This document shows positions 53,596 to 61,753 of a DNA stretch of 64,000 nucleotides, piece by piece. Source of the stretch: Thermoplasmata archaeon (GTDB lineage Archaea; Thermoplasmatota; Thermoplasmata; Methanomassiliicoccales; Methanomethylophilaceae); NCBI GenBank assembly GCA_015063285.1, contig SUST01000001.1:124001-188000 (forward strand), in the 5' to 3' direction. Position numbers and translations under genes: made by a program. Within the stretch, counting starts at the first letter, position 1. Every line of letters starts with the position of its first letter. The notes under the pieces were generated by a model. It saw only the letters and a list, made by a program, of their open reading frames with translations, did not search any database and was not told the DNA's origin.

Positions 53596-55029
53596 ATGGA
53601 ATTTGATTGGGTACAGATACTGGAATTTCTGATTATCATATCAGACATCATCTTCCTCCTGGTCATCCTGATGACCGAGAAGAAGAACCCATCCAAGATA
53701 GTGGTGTGGGCATTGGTCTTCCTTTTGCTCCCGTTCGTCGGTTTCATACTGTACATCTTCATAGGACAGACGGTATACTCCGACCGCGCTTTCAGGATGA
53801 AGAGTCTGAACGATGAGAAGACGAAGGCGCTCGTTGAGTACGATAGGGGCAACGCCGACAATGAGGAGGTGCCCGAGTACCGCCAGCTCATCAAGACGAT
53901 GCAGAACTTCGGATGCGTCGGCTACACGGCCGGCGACACCGTCCAACTCTACACGCTGGGAGAGGACAAGTTCAAGGCGCTCTACGATGACCTCAGGGCT
54001 GCGAAGAAGTTCATCCACCTGGAGTACTACATCATCAGGAACGACGAGCTCGGCAACGAGCTGATGCAAATCCTCACCGAGAAGGTCAAGGAGGGAGTGG
54101 AGGTCAAGCTGCTCACCGACGACTTCGGATGGGGAAAGGGGCCGCAGAAGGCCATCAAGGCGTTCAAGGCCGCAGGAGGGGAGTTCGCTCTCTTCCACAG
54201 GGTGTTCACCCTCATGTTCAGCCCCAAGAAGAACAACCGTAACCACAGGAAGATCGCCGTCATAGACGGTAAGATCGGATACTGCGGCGGATTCAACATC
54301 GGGGACGAGTATCTCGGAAAGGGACCTCTCGGATTCTGGAGGGACACCGCCGTACGTGTCGTAGGATACGGTGTCATCCCCATCCACATGAGGTTCGAGA
54401 TGGACTGGGAGTACGCCAGCAAATCCACCCTGGACATCGCCCAGCATTACACTGGTGTCGAGCTGGACCAGAGCGGCGACGCGAAGATGATCGCCGTCTC
54501 CGGAGGACCGGACGTGGCCGCGTTCAACCCCATCAGGATGCAGTACCTGACGATGATCAACAACGCGAAGAAGTCCGTGTACCTTCACAGCCCGTACTTC
54601 ATCCCTGATAACTCCCTCAAGGACGCCCTCTCGCTGGCCGCCGCAAGGGGGGTGGATGTCAGGGTGATCATCCCGGATAAGCCGGACCACCTTTTCGTGT
54701 TCTGGAACAACATCAGCTCCGCATACGACGTCATGGGCAACGGCGTGAGGGTCTTCATGTACAACCGCGGATTCGTCCACTCCAAGACGATGGTTGTCGA
54801 CGAGGAGATCTGCTCTGTCGGATCTGCAAACTTCGACGACCGTTCCCTGGTCCTCAACTTCGAGACCAACATGCTGATAATGTCCAAGTCGCTGGGCAAG
54901 CAGATGGCCGATGCCTTCAGGGAGGACCTGGAGTACTGTACAGAGTACAAGATGGAGCAGTTCGAGAAGCTGACCTTCATACAGTCGATCAGGCTCGCCA
55001 TCTCCAGACTGTTCGTCAACCTTACCTGA
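53596..55029 (+). CDS. cls: Cardiolipin synthase (phospholipase D family)
   Basis: 477 residues. Two N-terminal helices precede two HKD motifs: NHRKIAVIDGKIGYCGGFN (about 215) and VHSKTMVVDEEICSVGSANF (about 393). This layout is that of bacterial-type cardiolipin synthases; in archaea such enzymes make archaeal cardiolipins from archaetidylglycerol. Acts at the membrane. It has its own start and no linked lipid gene. Confidence 0.92.
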   Translation: MEFDWVQILEFLIIISDIIFLLVILMTEKKNPSKIVVWALVFLLLPFVGFILYIFIGQTVYSDRAFRMKSLNDEKTKALVEYDRGNADNEEVPEYRQLIKTMQNFGCVGYTAGDTVQLYTLGEDKFKALYDDLRAAKKFIHLEYYIIRNDELGNELMQILTEKVKEGVEVKLLTDDFGWGKGPQKAIKAFKAAGGEFALFHRVFTLMFSPKKNNRNHRKIAVIDGKIGYCGGFNIGDEYLGKGPLGFWRDTAVRVVGYGVIPIHMRFEMDWEYASKSTLDIAQHYTGVELDQSGDAKMIAVSGGPDVAAFNPIRMQYLTMINNAKKSVYLHSPYFIPDNSLKDALSLAAARGVDVRVIIPDKPDHLFVFWNNISSAYDVMGNGVRVFMYNRGFVHSKTMVVDEEICSVGSANFDDRSLVLNFETNMLIMSKSLGKQMADAFREDLEYCTEYKMEQFEKLTFIQSIRLAISRLFVNLT

Positions 55030-55166
55030 AACCCTAATCCTGAGGGGCATCCGACCGCATCCCAACGATGCGTGAGGGTGTCCCTTCCAACCCTTTTGAG
55101 GCCCTTACAAATCCGTGAACCGACGGATTGTACCGATTATATACCCTGAAGACTGTCTTCTAGCCC

Positions 55167-56108
55167 ATGGCAATATCAACAGACAGGATAATCGCAATCA
55201 TCGCAGTGGTGATAGCGGTCGCTTCCCTCTGCTGCTGCGTGTACATCGCGCAATCGGACAATCCCGACGAAGGGGAGGGTCCCGAATACGATCGCATCGT
55301 ATATTGCGCGGAGCAGGTCAGGAAGTACACGGACATGAAGCCCGAGGTCGCTATCGTCCTCGGCAGCGGACTCTCCAAGGTCGCCGACTACGTCGATGTG
55401 GAGACCGTCATCCCGTATTCGGACATAGACAGCTTCCCCATATCAACGGTCGAAGGGCACAAAGGAAACTTCGTGTTCGGGAAGATGGCTGGCACAGATG
55501 TGGTCCTCATGCAGGGAAGGGTACACTACTACGAAGGATACAGCGCAATGGACGTCGTCCTCCCGTTGAGGGTGATGCACGAGCTCGGAGCGGAGACCGT
55601 CATCATCACGAACGCGGCCGGTTCCCTGGACTACGAGAACGAACCCGGTACGTTCATGCTCATCACCGACCACATATGCGCGATCGACTCCCCTCTTATA
55701 GGCCCGAACATCGATGAACTGGGCGACAGATTCATCGGCATGAAGGATGCCTACGATCCGGCCCTCACCAAAGCGATCAAGGAAGTCGCAGCGGATTTCG
55801 ACATCGAGATGGCGGAGGGAGTCTACGTACAGTACTCCGGACCCCAGTACGAGACCGCAGCGGAGACCAAGATGTTCCAATCCTGGGGCGCGGACGCCGT
55901 GGGAATGAGCACCGCTGTAGAGGCCATCGCCGCACAGCACATGGGCATGAAGATCGCAGGGATCAGCTGCCTCACGGATATGGCAACGGGTATGACCGAC
56001 GTCTCGCCCTCCCATGAGGAAGTGCAGAAGATGACCGAGAAGATGAGCGGCCAGCTGGCGATGATAATCAACGAGCTCCTGAGCCGTTACAACCTATCGG
56101 AACTCTGA
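55167..56108 (+). CDS. Purine nucleoside phosphorylase with N-terminal membrane anchor
   Basis: 313 residues. Residues 8-29 form a hydrophobic segment (IIAIIAVVIAVASLCCCVYI) followed by a short acidic linker. The rest is a complete trimeric-type PNP: VAIVLGSGLS (about 62, phosphate loop), VEGHKGNFVFG, GRVHYYEGY, ITNAAGSLD (about 148), YSGPQYETAAE (about 215) and AVGMSTAVEA (about 244). It splits inosine or guanosine with phosphate. Normal PNPs are cytoplasmic and about 270-290 residues long, so the added segment points to a membrane-bound, probably outward-facing enzyme. Confidence 0.9.
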   Translation: MAISTDRIIAIIAVVIAVASLCCCVYIAQSDNPDEGEGPEYDRIVYCAEQVRKYTDMKPEVAIVLGSGLSKVADYVDVETVIPYSDIDSFPISTVEGHKGNFVFGKMAGTDVVLMQGRVHYYEGYSAMDVVLPLRVMHELGAETVIITNAAGSLDYENEPGTFMLITDHICAIDSPLIGPNIDELGDRFIGMKDAYDPALTKAIKEVAADFDIEMAEGVYVQYSGPQYETAAETKMFQSWGADAVGMSTAVEAIAAQHMGMKIAGISCLTDMATGMTDVSPSHEEVQKMTEKMSGQLAMIINELLSRYNLSEL

Positions 56109-56230
56109 ACCTTATGAAAACTGGTACCCTCTCGGCTATACTGCCGGGAGGCGTGCCATTCAAATCTTTTGAATGTGTTCTAAGATACCCCTTTCGTAGG
56201 TTCTTAAAAGAGCCTATTTTTACATTTTTT

Positions 56231-56274
56231 CAATTTTTACCCCTTTCATCTATTCTCAAAGGGGTAAAAAATTG
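56231..56274. promoter_or_regulatory. Long inverted repeat before the DUF4143 ATPase gene
   Basis: CAATTTTTACCCCTTT (56231-56246) mirrors AAAGGGGTAAAAAATTG (56258-56274) with a single extra A. A third half-site, TTTTTTACCCCCT, follows near 56286. ATTCAAATCTTTTGAAT near 56159 is another palindrome. The cluster ends about 50 bp before the start codon. Confidence 0.6.
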
Positions 56275-56351
56275 ATTTTAACTATTTTTTACCCCCTACA
56301 AGACTTTTCAAAAGTATGATTTTATATTATTGATGCATATCATCATCTGCA

Positions 56352-57572
56352 ATGATAGAACTCCAGCGTACCAGATATCTATCGCAGATAGAACCTTTCA
56401 TACATGACGGCGGCATGATCAAAGTCCTCACAGGGATGAGGAGATGCGGCAAATCCACCATCTTGCGCCAGATAATGATCTCCCTGCAAAATGAACCGGG
56501 CACATCCGTGGCCTATCTGGAATTGGATGACGATGTATACAGCAACATATCGACCCCAGACCAATTGCGTGAGGCCATAGAGGAATGCTTCAAAGATAAC
56601 GACAGCAAGAGGTATCTCTTCATAGATGAAATACAGAATGTGGAAAGTTTCGAAAAGGTCGTTGAAGCCTACAGGATGAAAGACGTGTCGGTTTTCATCA
56701 CCGGCAGCAACTCATACCTCCTATCGGACGAGATCTCCACAAAACTCACCGGCAGATACATCGAGTTCAGGATCATGCCCTTCTCATTCTCGGAGGTGGA
56801 GGAATACCGTAAACTAAATGGTGTCCCCATCAACGCCATGTCGGATTTCAACGACTACCTGATATACGGAGGACTTCCGAAGAGATTCGATTATCCCTCT
56901 GCAGCAGCCCAGGAAAGATATGTATTCGCAGTCCTCAGCGAGATAAAAAAGAAAGACATAATGGCAAGAAGCGGGATAAAGAATAAAGCACTCCTTGATG
57001 ACCTGGTCTCGTTCGTAGCATCGATTCCCAGTCAAGAAATCAGCAACGATTCGATAACCGAATTCCTGCAAAAGAACGGACTAAAGGTCAAGAGAGATAC
57101 GGTGAAGAAGTATCTGGACCTGATATTCTCCAGCAACATAGCATCCAAATGCAGGAGATACGACGTAGTTGGAAAGAAGACTCTGAACACCGTTTACAAA
57201 TCCTATCTTACGGATCTGGCGCTTCATACATTCATCTCAGGGAAGAAGGACAGATTGGACTTCGGGATGCTGATCGAGAACATGGTCTACAACGAACTGA
57301 TCTCCAGAGGATACATAGTGACCGTCGGGAAGAAGGGCGGCAAGGAGATCGATTTCGTGGTCACGGACGGTATGAGGAAAGCCTACATCCAAGCGGTCTA
57401 TCTGATGCCCACGAAGGATGTCGTGGACAGGGAGGAGGGGCCTTTGCTCGCGATGAAGGACGGATTCCCCAAGTACATCGTATCCATGGACCCGATAACC
57501 GTCAGCGACAACGGCATCATCAGATTGAATCTGGTCGAGGATTTCCTTCTCGGCGACGGATTCAAACTGTGA
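56352..57572 (+). CDS. AAA ATPase with DUF4143 domain
   Basis: 406 residues. Walker A LTGMRRCGKSTIL (about 27), Walker B KRYLFIDEIQNV (about 92) and the FRIMPFSFSEVEEYRKL stretch define the AAA_14 part. The DUF4143 region (about 210-370) ends with KGGKEIDFVVTDGMRKAYIQ, a nuclease-like fold. Members are abundant in archaeal and gut genomes with unknown roles, possibly defence. The remnant at 25317-25530 belongs to the same family. Confidence 0.9.
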   Translation: MIELQRTRYLSQIEPFIHDGGMIKVLTGMRRCGKSTILRQIMISLQNEPGTSVAYLELDDDVYSNISTPDQLREAIEECFKDNDSKRYLFIDEIQNVESFEKVVEAYRMKDVSVFITGSNSYLLSDEISTKLTGRYIEFRIMPFSFSEVEEYRKLNGVPINAMSDFNDYLIYGGLPKRFDYPSAAAQERYVFAVLSEIKKKDIMARSGIKNKALLDDLVSFVASIPSQEISNDSITEFLQKNGLKVKRDTVKKYLDLIFSSNIASKCRRYDVVGKKTLNTVYKSYLTDLALHTFISGKKDRLDFGMLIENMVYNELISRGYIVTVGKKGGKEIDFVVTDGMRKAYIQAVYLMPTKDVVDREEGPLLAMKDGFPKYIVSMDPITVSDNGIIRLNLVEDFLLGDGFKL

Positions 57573-57698
57573 CGAGCAGGTATATTCTCGAAAATCAGTC
57601 CAATGCTCCAATCCGATTACGCTGTATGTCCGGCGATGAGATTGACAGGGTCGCCAAATAAACTGAAAAATGTTTAATGCTGTTTCGCATTAAGGCGG

Positions 57699-58115
57699 AT
57701 GATGAGCGAAGGGATGTTCTGCCTGCTTCTGATGGCCATCTGCGTGGCAGAGAGGATCGCGGCCGTAGCCATCATCAACAGACTGGACAGGCCCGGTGTA
57801 TCACGCCTTAACGAATTCTCCGCCTTCAAGAAACTTCTGGTCGGATTTGTCTTCAGACTCATCCTGGTGATCGTCATCGCTCTGGCGATCAACAACTTCC
57901 TCGGAGTCTACGACAGTTACGATACCTGCATCATAGCGGCTGCGGCCCTCTGGCTGGGTGTCAACATGTTCATGGGTATCGCCCTGGGCACCTTCAAGAG
58001 CCGTTCGAGAACCGTGCCCCGTATCGATCCTTCGAAGATCTGCCGCCATTGCGGCAACGTCATCGACGAGGAATACGACTTCTGCAAGATATGCGGAGCA
58101 AAACTGAAGGTGTGA
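57699..58115 (+). CDS. Membrane protein with C-terminal zinc ribbon
   Basis: 138 residues from the first of two close ATGs. Three hydrophobic segments are followed by a cytoplasmic linker and a zinc ribbon, CRHCGNVIDEEYDFCKICGA. Similar in plan to the zinc-ribbon proteins elsewhere in the window. Function unknown. Confidence 0.78.
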   Translation: MMSEGMFCLLLMAICVAERIAAVAIINRLDRPGVSRLNEFSAFKKLLVGFVFRLILVIVIALAINNFLGVYDSYDTCIIAAAALWLGVNMFMGIALGTFKSRSRTVPRIDPSKICRHCGNVIDEEYDFCKICGAKLKV

Positions 58116-58120
58116 ACCGA

Positions 58121-58912
58121 TCACAGCCTCAGACGAAGCAGTTTGACCATACCGTACTTGTCGGCGAACCTCATGGAGATGAGGGTGGACAGGTCGGCCT
58201 TGTTGCGGAGTATCTTGCGGGCCTCTGTGAAGAACGGCCTGCATTCGATGAGTTCCGCACCGCACTTCTTGGCGAATCCGCTGGGATCGTCCACGGCGAA
58301 GTACATGGCCGCGGAATCGTTCCCTGTCTTCTTCACATACCTGTTGGTGTAGCTCAGACCTTTGGTGCTAGTTGCATCGAAAACGAGCTCTGCTCCGGGG
58401 AACCTGCTCCCCATCCTCCTGATGACATCCACCACTTCCTCTTCGTGGAAATACTGGAAGACCCCGAGGACCAGGATCATGACGGGCAGATTATCCGGAA
58501 TGAGGTTCGCCCAGTTCATATCGAAGAGGTCACCTGAGATCAGAGTCTCGTTGCTGCTCTCTGGAAGGAGGCTCCTCCTCAGCTCGATCACCTCAGGGAG
58601 GTCCATGTCGTAGAAATGGGCAGGGAGGTCCGCGAGACGGCAGTAAGCGGTCTCCAGACCCGTTCCGAGATGGATAATGCTGCTCCTCCCGTTCCTCTTC
58701 ACGAATTCCCTCTCCATCCTGTCGGTGTTGTAGTATCTGGCAACGGATGCCAGCATGGCATACTCCGAGGAACCGTCCATGATGCTCTTGGGGATGTCGC
58801 GCTTGAATCTCAGCGACACGCTGTCGCTGAAGTATTCAGGAAACATCTGTGTGGAGTATATCCTGGCGGCCAGGGGGATGTATAGCGTGTCGGGTACGCC
58901 TTCGTTCGTCAT
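58121..58912 (-). CDS. Leucine carboxyl methyltransferase-family (LCMT) protein
   Basis: 263 residues from ATG 58912; the longer frame to 59080 overlaps a separate small gene. SIIHLGTGLETAYCRLADLP (about 76) is the family's SAM motif, followed by FYDMDLPEVIELRRSLLP and PVMILVLGVFQYFHEEEV. Proteins of this group methylate carboxyl or hydroxyl groups of small molecules, often in secondary metabolism. No pathway partner is adjacent. Confidence 0.85.
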   Translation of the reverse strand: MTNEGVPDTLYIPLAARIYSTQMFPEYFSDSVSLRFKRDIPKSIMDGSSEYAMLASVARYYNTDRMEREFVKRNGRSSIIHLGTGLETAYCRLADLPAHFYDMDLPEVIELRRSLLPESSNETLISGDLFDMNWANLIPDNLPVMILVLGVFQYFHEEEVVDVIRRMGSRFPGAELVFDATSTKGLSYTNRYVKKTGNDSAAMYFAVDDPSGFAKKCGAELIECRPFFTEARKILRNKADLSTLISMRFADKYGMVKLLRLRL

Positions 58913-58926
58913 TTTCAGTCCTTGAT

Positions 58927-59058
58927 TCAGAGACCTGAGTTCCTGCGCCTCCCGTGGTCCCATATGTAGAAGACGGGCTTGGCGCTGTATTCCGCGGGCG
59001 GATCGCGTATCGCTATGATCGTATCGTCCGTCGTCACGGCTGAATTCTCTGATGTCAT
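58927..59058 (-). CDS. Possible 43-residue protein
   Basis: ATG 59058 to TGA 58927 gives 43 residues, starting MTSENSAVTTDDTIIAIRD and ending WDHGRRRNSGL. Third codon positions are mostly C or G, as in host genes, and the gene ends 14 nt before the LCMT start on the same strand, so it may lead that operon. No motif. Confidence 0.5.
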   Translation of the reverse strand: MTSENSAVTTDDTIIAIRDPPAEYSAKPVFYIWDHGRRRNSGL

Positions 59059-59257
59059 TTTTCCATTCATGCAACGACATTAAAGTTCTTATTATTATAT
59101 TTTAGGAATACCTAAATTATAAGAATATGTTTACAGACACCGGGCATGCCCTTTGCTCATTCCTTTTATACGCTGGCGCAAGCGGTTCGCAAAAGTAAAA
59201 ATGACAACTTAACCGCCTACACTCTGCCTAAAATACCCCTCCTGAATTCGAGGGTCC

Positions 59258-59377
59258 ATGACGGGATGCAAATGTGTTTACTGCGGTTTCATGAACGACG
59301 AACTCAATCCATTCAGCCGCTGCATGCAGTGCGGACAGCCTTTGGAGATGAGATTCTCTGGGCCCTCGTTCGACTGA
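59258..59377 (+). CDS. 39-residue zinc-ribbon protein
   Basis: ATG 59258 to TGA 59377. Two CxxC pairs, CVYCG and CMQCG, 17 residues apart, can bind one zinc ion. This is the same module that ends several larger proteins here. It may act alone as an adaptor. Confidence 0.6.
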   Translation: MTGCKCVYCGFMNDELNPFSRCMQCGQPLEMRFSGPSFD

Positions 59378-59504
59378 ACTAAAACCCCTTCCTCATTGAC
59401 CTTCATCATACGGTATGGGCATCCGATTCCCTTACGTATGCACCGATAATCCGATGTGACCTTTCTTATATCACTAGTCAGTAGAAACTGACAGTCAAAA
59501 GAGG

Positions 59505-59597
59505 GTGAAGAACTGGTTCAAGGACAAGGTCAAGTTCGTCGTTGACAAGCTGAAAGGACTCTTCGTCTTCCCGAAGATCTCCATCAATATCAGGTGA
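59505..59597 (+). CDS. 30-residue basic amphipathic peptide
   Basis: GTG 59505 to TGA 59597 encodes MKNWFKDKVKFVVDKLKGLF followed by VFPKISINIR. Lys residues alternate with hydrophobic ones in a helical pattern. TTCTTATAT near 59465 gives a promoter and an intrinsic terminator follows at 59630, so the peptide has its own transcription unit. A toxin, membrane-active peptide or small regulator is possible; this is inference. Confidence 0.5.
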   Translation: MKNWFKDKVKFVVDKLKGLFVFPKISINIR

Positions 59598-59629
59598 ACT
59601 TCCTTAACGAATAAAACCGTTTGATCACG

Positions 59630-59656
59630 AAGGGCCACCCGGCCCTTCTACCTCTT
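59630..59656 (+). terminator. Intrinsic terminator after the small peptide gene
   Basis: AAGGGCC, loop ACCC and GGCCCTT are followed by CTACCTCTTTT. It ends 17 nt before the next gene. Confidence 0.7.
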
Positions 59657-59672
59657 TTAGCAGGTGAACAGG

Positions 59673-60728
59673 ATGAAGATTGCGATCTACGGACTCCCGT
59701 GCTCGGGGAAGAGCACCCTCATCTCCAAAAACAGGGGAACCGATAAGGACGCCATCGCCGAAGGCCATTTCTCCTTCCCCTCCGACGGAGGATATACAAG
59801 ATCACCCGCCGACAGCGATTCGTATGACGTCATCGCCTACCTCGACACCGCACCGGAAATCATCCTCGACCGTATGAGGCAATCCGAGGAGAACAACAGG
59901 TACTCCGACCTCACCCCCGAGGACCTTGTATCCTGGAGGGATTTCGAAGTCTCCAATCTCCGTTCCGAATGCTTCTCCGAAGGAAAGGAATTCGTCATCC
60001 TCGATCCCAAGTTCGATAAGATGCAGGAATTCATCGAGGGGCTGCTCAGCGGCAATATCCTCACATCCCCGCAGGTATCCAGGCTTGCTGCGGACCGCAT
60101 CCTCCAATCCACCGACAAGCACACGATAATCCTCTCGGACGGGGACAGGACGCTGTCCGATATCGACCTCACTCTGAGCCTGGACCTCCCCCGTCTCATG
60201 GATCTGAGGGATCTGTTCTACGGCGACAGGTACACCACCTTCCAATTCTGGTATGTGTACAACATCTACCGCGAGGTCCCGCATCTCGCCGAGAAGATGC
60301 GCAAGAGATCGGAGGACGCACAGCTGAACAGACCTCTCCTGGACGACCTTTCTCAGATAGACTCCTACAGAGTCGTCATCACCGCAGGGCTGGAGGACCT
60401 GTGGTCATACGCCATCGAGGGCACCGCATTCGACATGGCCATCGGCACCGATGTGAACGCATATCGCAACATGTCTCAATTCGGGAAGGCCTACATCGCC
60501 AGATATCTGAAGGATGCCGGACGCGAGGTCATCGCACTCGGCGACAATATGGTGGACTACAGGATGCTCCACGAAGCGGACAGGGGATTCGTGATAGCGC
60601 ATCAGAAGAAGAACCCCGTACTGCAGAAGACGGTCCTGAACGGAACGAAGCTGAAGCAGCCTGCGAGCAACGAGATAAAGTTCGAAGGCGTGGAGACCGT
60701 CAGCAGCATCCATGAGGATGCCCAGTAA
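59673..60728 (+). CDS. P-loop kinase fused to a HAD phosphatase domain
   Basis: 351 residues from ATG 59673. The N-terminal half has a P-loop, YGLPCSGKST (6-15), and a kinase-like lid region (MRQSEENNRYSDLTPEDL). The C-terminal half is a HAD-type phosphatase with SDGDRTLSD (D-x-D-x-T, about 155) and the late motif ALGDNMVDYRML (about 288). Kinase first and HAD second is also the order of T4-type polynucleotide kinase/phosphatase, but sequence similarity beyond the motifs is not evident to me. The substrate could be a nucleic acid end or a small metabolite. It ends in TAA. Confidence 0.75.
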   Translation: MKIAIYGLPCSGKSTLISKNRGTDKDAIAEGHFSFPSDGGYTRSPADSDSYDVIAYLDTAPEIILDRMRQSEENNRYSDLTPEDLVSWRDFEVSNLRSECFSEGKEFVILDPKFDKMQEFIEGLLSGNILTSPQVSRLAADRILQSTDKHTIILSDGDRTLSDIDLTLSLDLPRLMDLRDLFYGDRYTTFQFWYVYNIYREVPHLAEKMRKRSEDAQLNRPLLDDLSQIDSYRVVITAGLEDLWSYAIEGTAFDMAIGTDVNAYRNMSQFGKAYIARYLKDAGREVIALGDNMVDYRMLHEADRGFVIAHQKKNPVLQKTVLNGTKLKQPASNEIKFEGVETVSSIHEDAQ

Positions 60729-60771
60729 GTCTAGCGCAACATAGATATCCTGAACCGCTGGTCACCCCATC

Positions 60772-61656
60772 ATGAGGAAGGACCTGATACCTGCGGTGTA
60801 CGTCATCATAGGCGCGTCGTTATGGGGTATCATAGGTCTTTTCACCCGTCCGATGTACGAGGCGGGTCTGTCCCCCCTGCAGATAACCTTCGTCAGATGC
60901 GTCGTGACCCTGGCGGTCATGACCGTAGCTATCCTGGTCACCGACAGGAAGCTCTTCAGGATAGAGCTGAGGGACATTTGGATGTTCATCGGCACCGGGA
61001 TCTTCAGCATCGTATTCTTCAACGTCATGTACTTCACATCGCAGCAGATGGTGTCGCTGTCGACCGCATCGGTGCTGCTGTACACCGCACCCTGCTTCGT
61101 CATGGTCATGAGCATGATCCTGTTCAAGGAAAAGCTCACCAGGAACAAGCTGCTGGCACTGGTACTAGCGTTCGTGGGATGCGTGTTCACCACGGGCATC
61201 GGGACCGGGGACCTGAACATGGGCATCGCCTACGGGATCCTCGCAGGTTTCGGTTATTCCCTATACTCGATATTCGGCAAGTACGCATTGGAGAAGTACG
61301 GCCTCCTGACCATCCTCTTCTACACCTTCCTGATCGCGGCGGTTTGCCTGCTTCCCTTCTCCGATGTCCCCTCGGTCATCGATATATGCGGGGACTCCTC
61401 CGTACTCTTGGAGGCATTGGGATTGGGATTGCTTTCGACCGTGCTGCCTTACTACTTCTACACGGTGGGATTGAAGGGGATGGATGCGGGCAAGGCATCC
61501 ATCATAGCGTTCGTCGAGCCGATGGTGGCCACCATCGCTAGCATCGCCATAGACGACCCGTTCGGATGGACCAACGTCCTCGGTATAGCGCTGATCCTGG
61601 GATCCATAATATTGCTCAATGCAAAGACGGGACAATCGGATAAGGTATCAAGCTGA
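60772..61656 (+). CDS. EamA-family (DMT) transporter
   Basis: 294 residues with ten hydrophobic helices in two five-helix EamA repeats. WGIIGLFTRPMYEAGLSPLQ in the first and GYSLYSIFGKYALEKYG in the second are typical. Such proteins export or import amino acids and other small metabolites. The substrate cannot be read from sequence. Confidence 0.9.
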   Translation: MRKDLIPAVYVIIGASLWGIIGLFTRPMYEAGLSPLQITFVRCVVTLAVMTVAILVTDRKLFRIELRDIWMFIGTGIFSIVFFNVMYFTSQQMVSLSTASVLLYTAPCFVMVMSMILFKEKLTRNKLLALVLAFVGCVFTTGIGTGDLNMGIAYGILAGFGYSLYSIFGKYALEKYGLLTILFYTFLIAAVCLLPFSDVPSVIDICGDSSVLLEALGLGLLSTVLPYYFYTVGLKGMDAGKASIIAFVEPMVATIASIAIDDPFGWTNVLGIALILGSIILLNAKTGQSDKVSS

Positions 61657-61680
61657 TCCTTATCCTGGCAGGACAAGTTC

Positions 61681-61746
61681 TGTAAAAAGTGTTATCAAAA
61701 CACACTTTTTACAAATAAAAAATGTAATATCAATACACTTTTTACA
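61681..61746. repeat. Three copies of a 12-mer, two as a perfect inverted repeat
   Basis: TGTAAAAAGTGT (61681-61692) mirrors ACACTTTTTACA (61702-61713), and ACACTTTTTACA occurs again at 61735-61746. The copies lie between two convergent genes. They could form a two-way terminator or be binding or recombination sites. Confidence 0.6.
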
Positions 61747-61753
61747 AAAATGG

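Noticed and set aside
53641-55065. Open frame of 474 codons antisense to the cardiolipin synthase gene
   Set aside because: A shadow produced by GC-rich codon use; the plus strand has complete HKD motifs.
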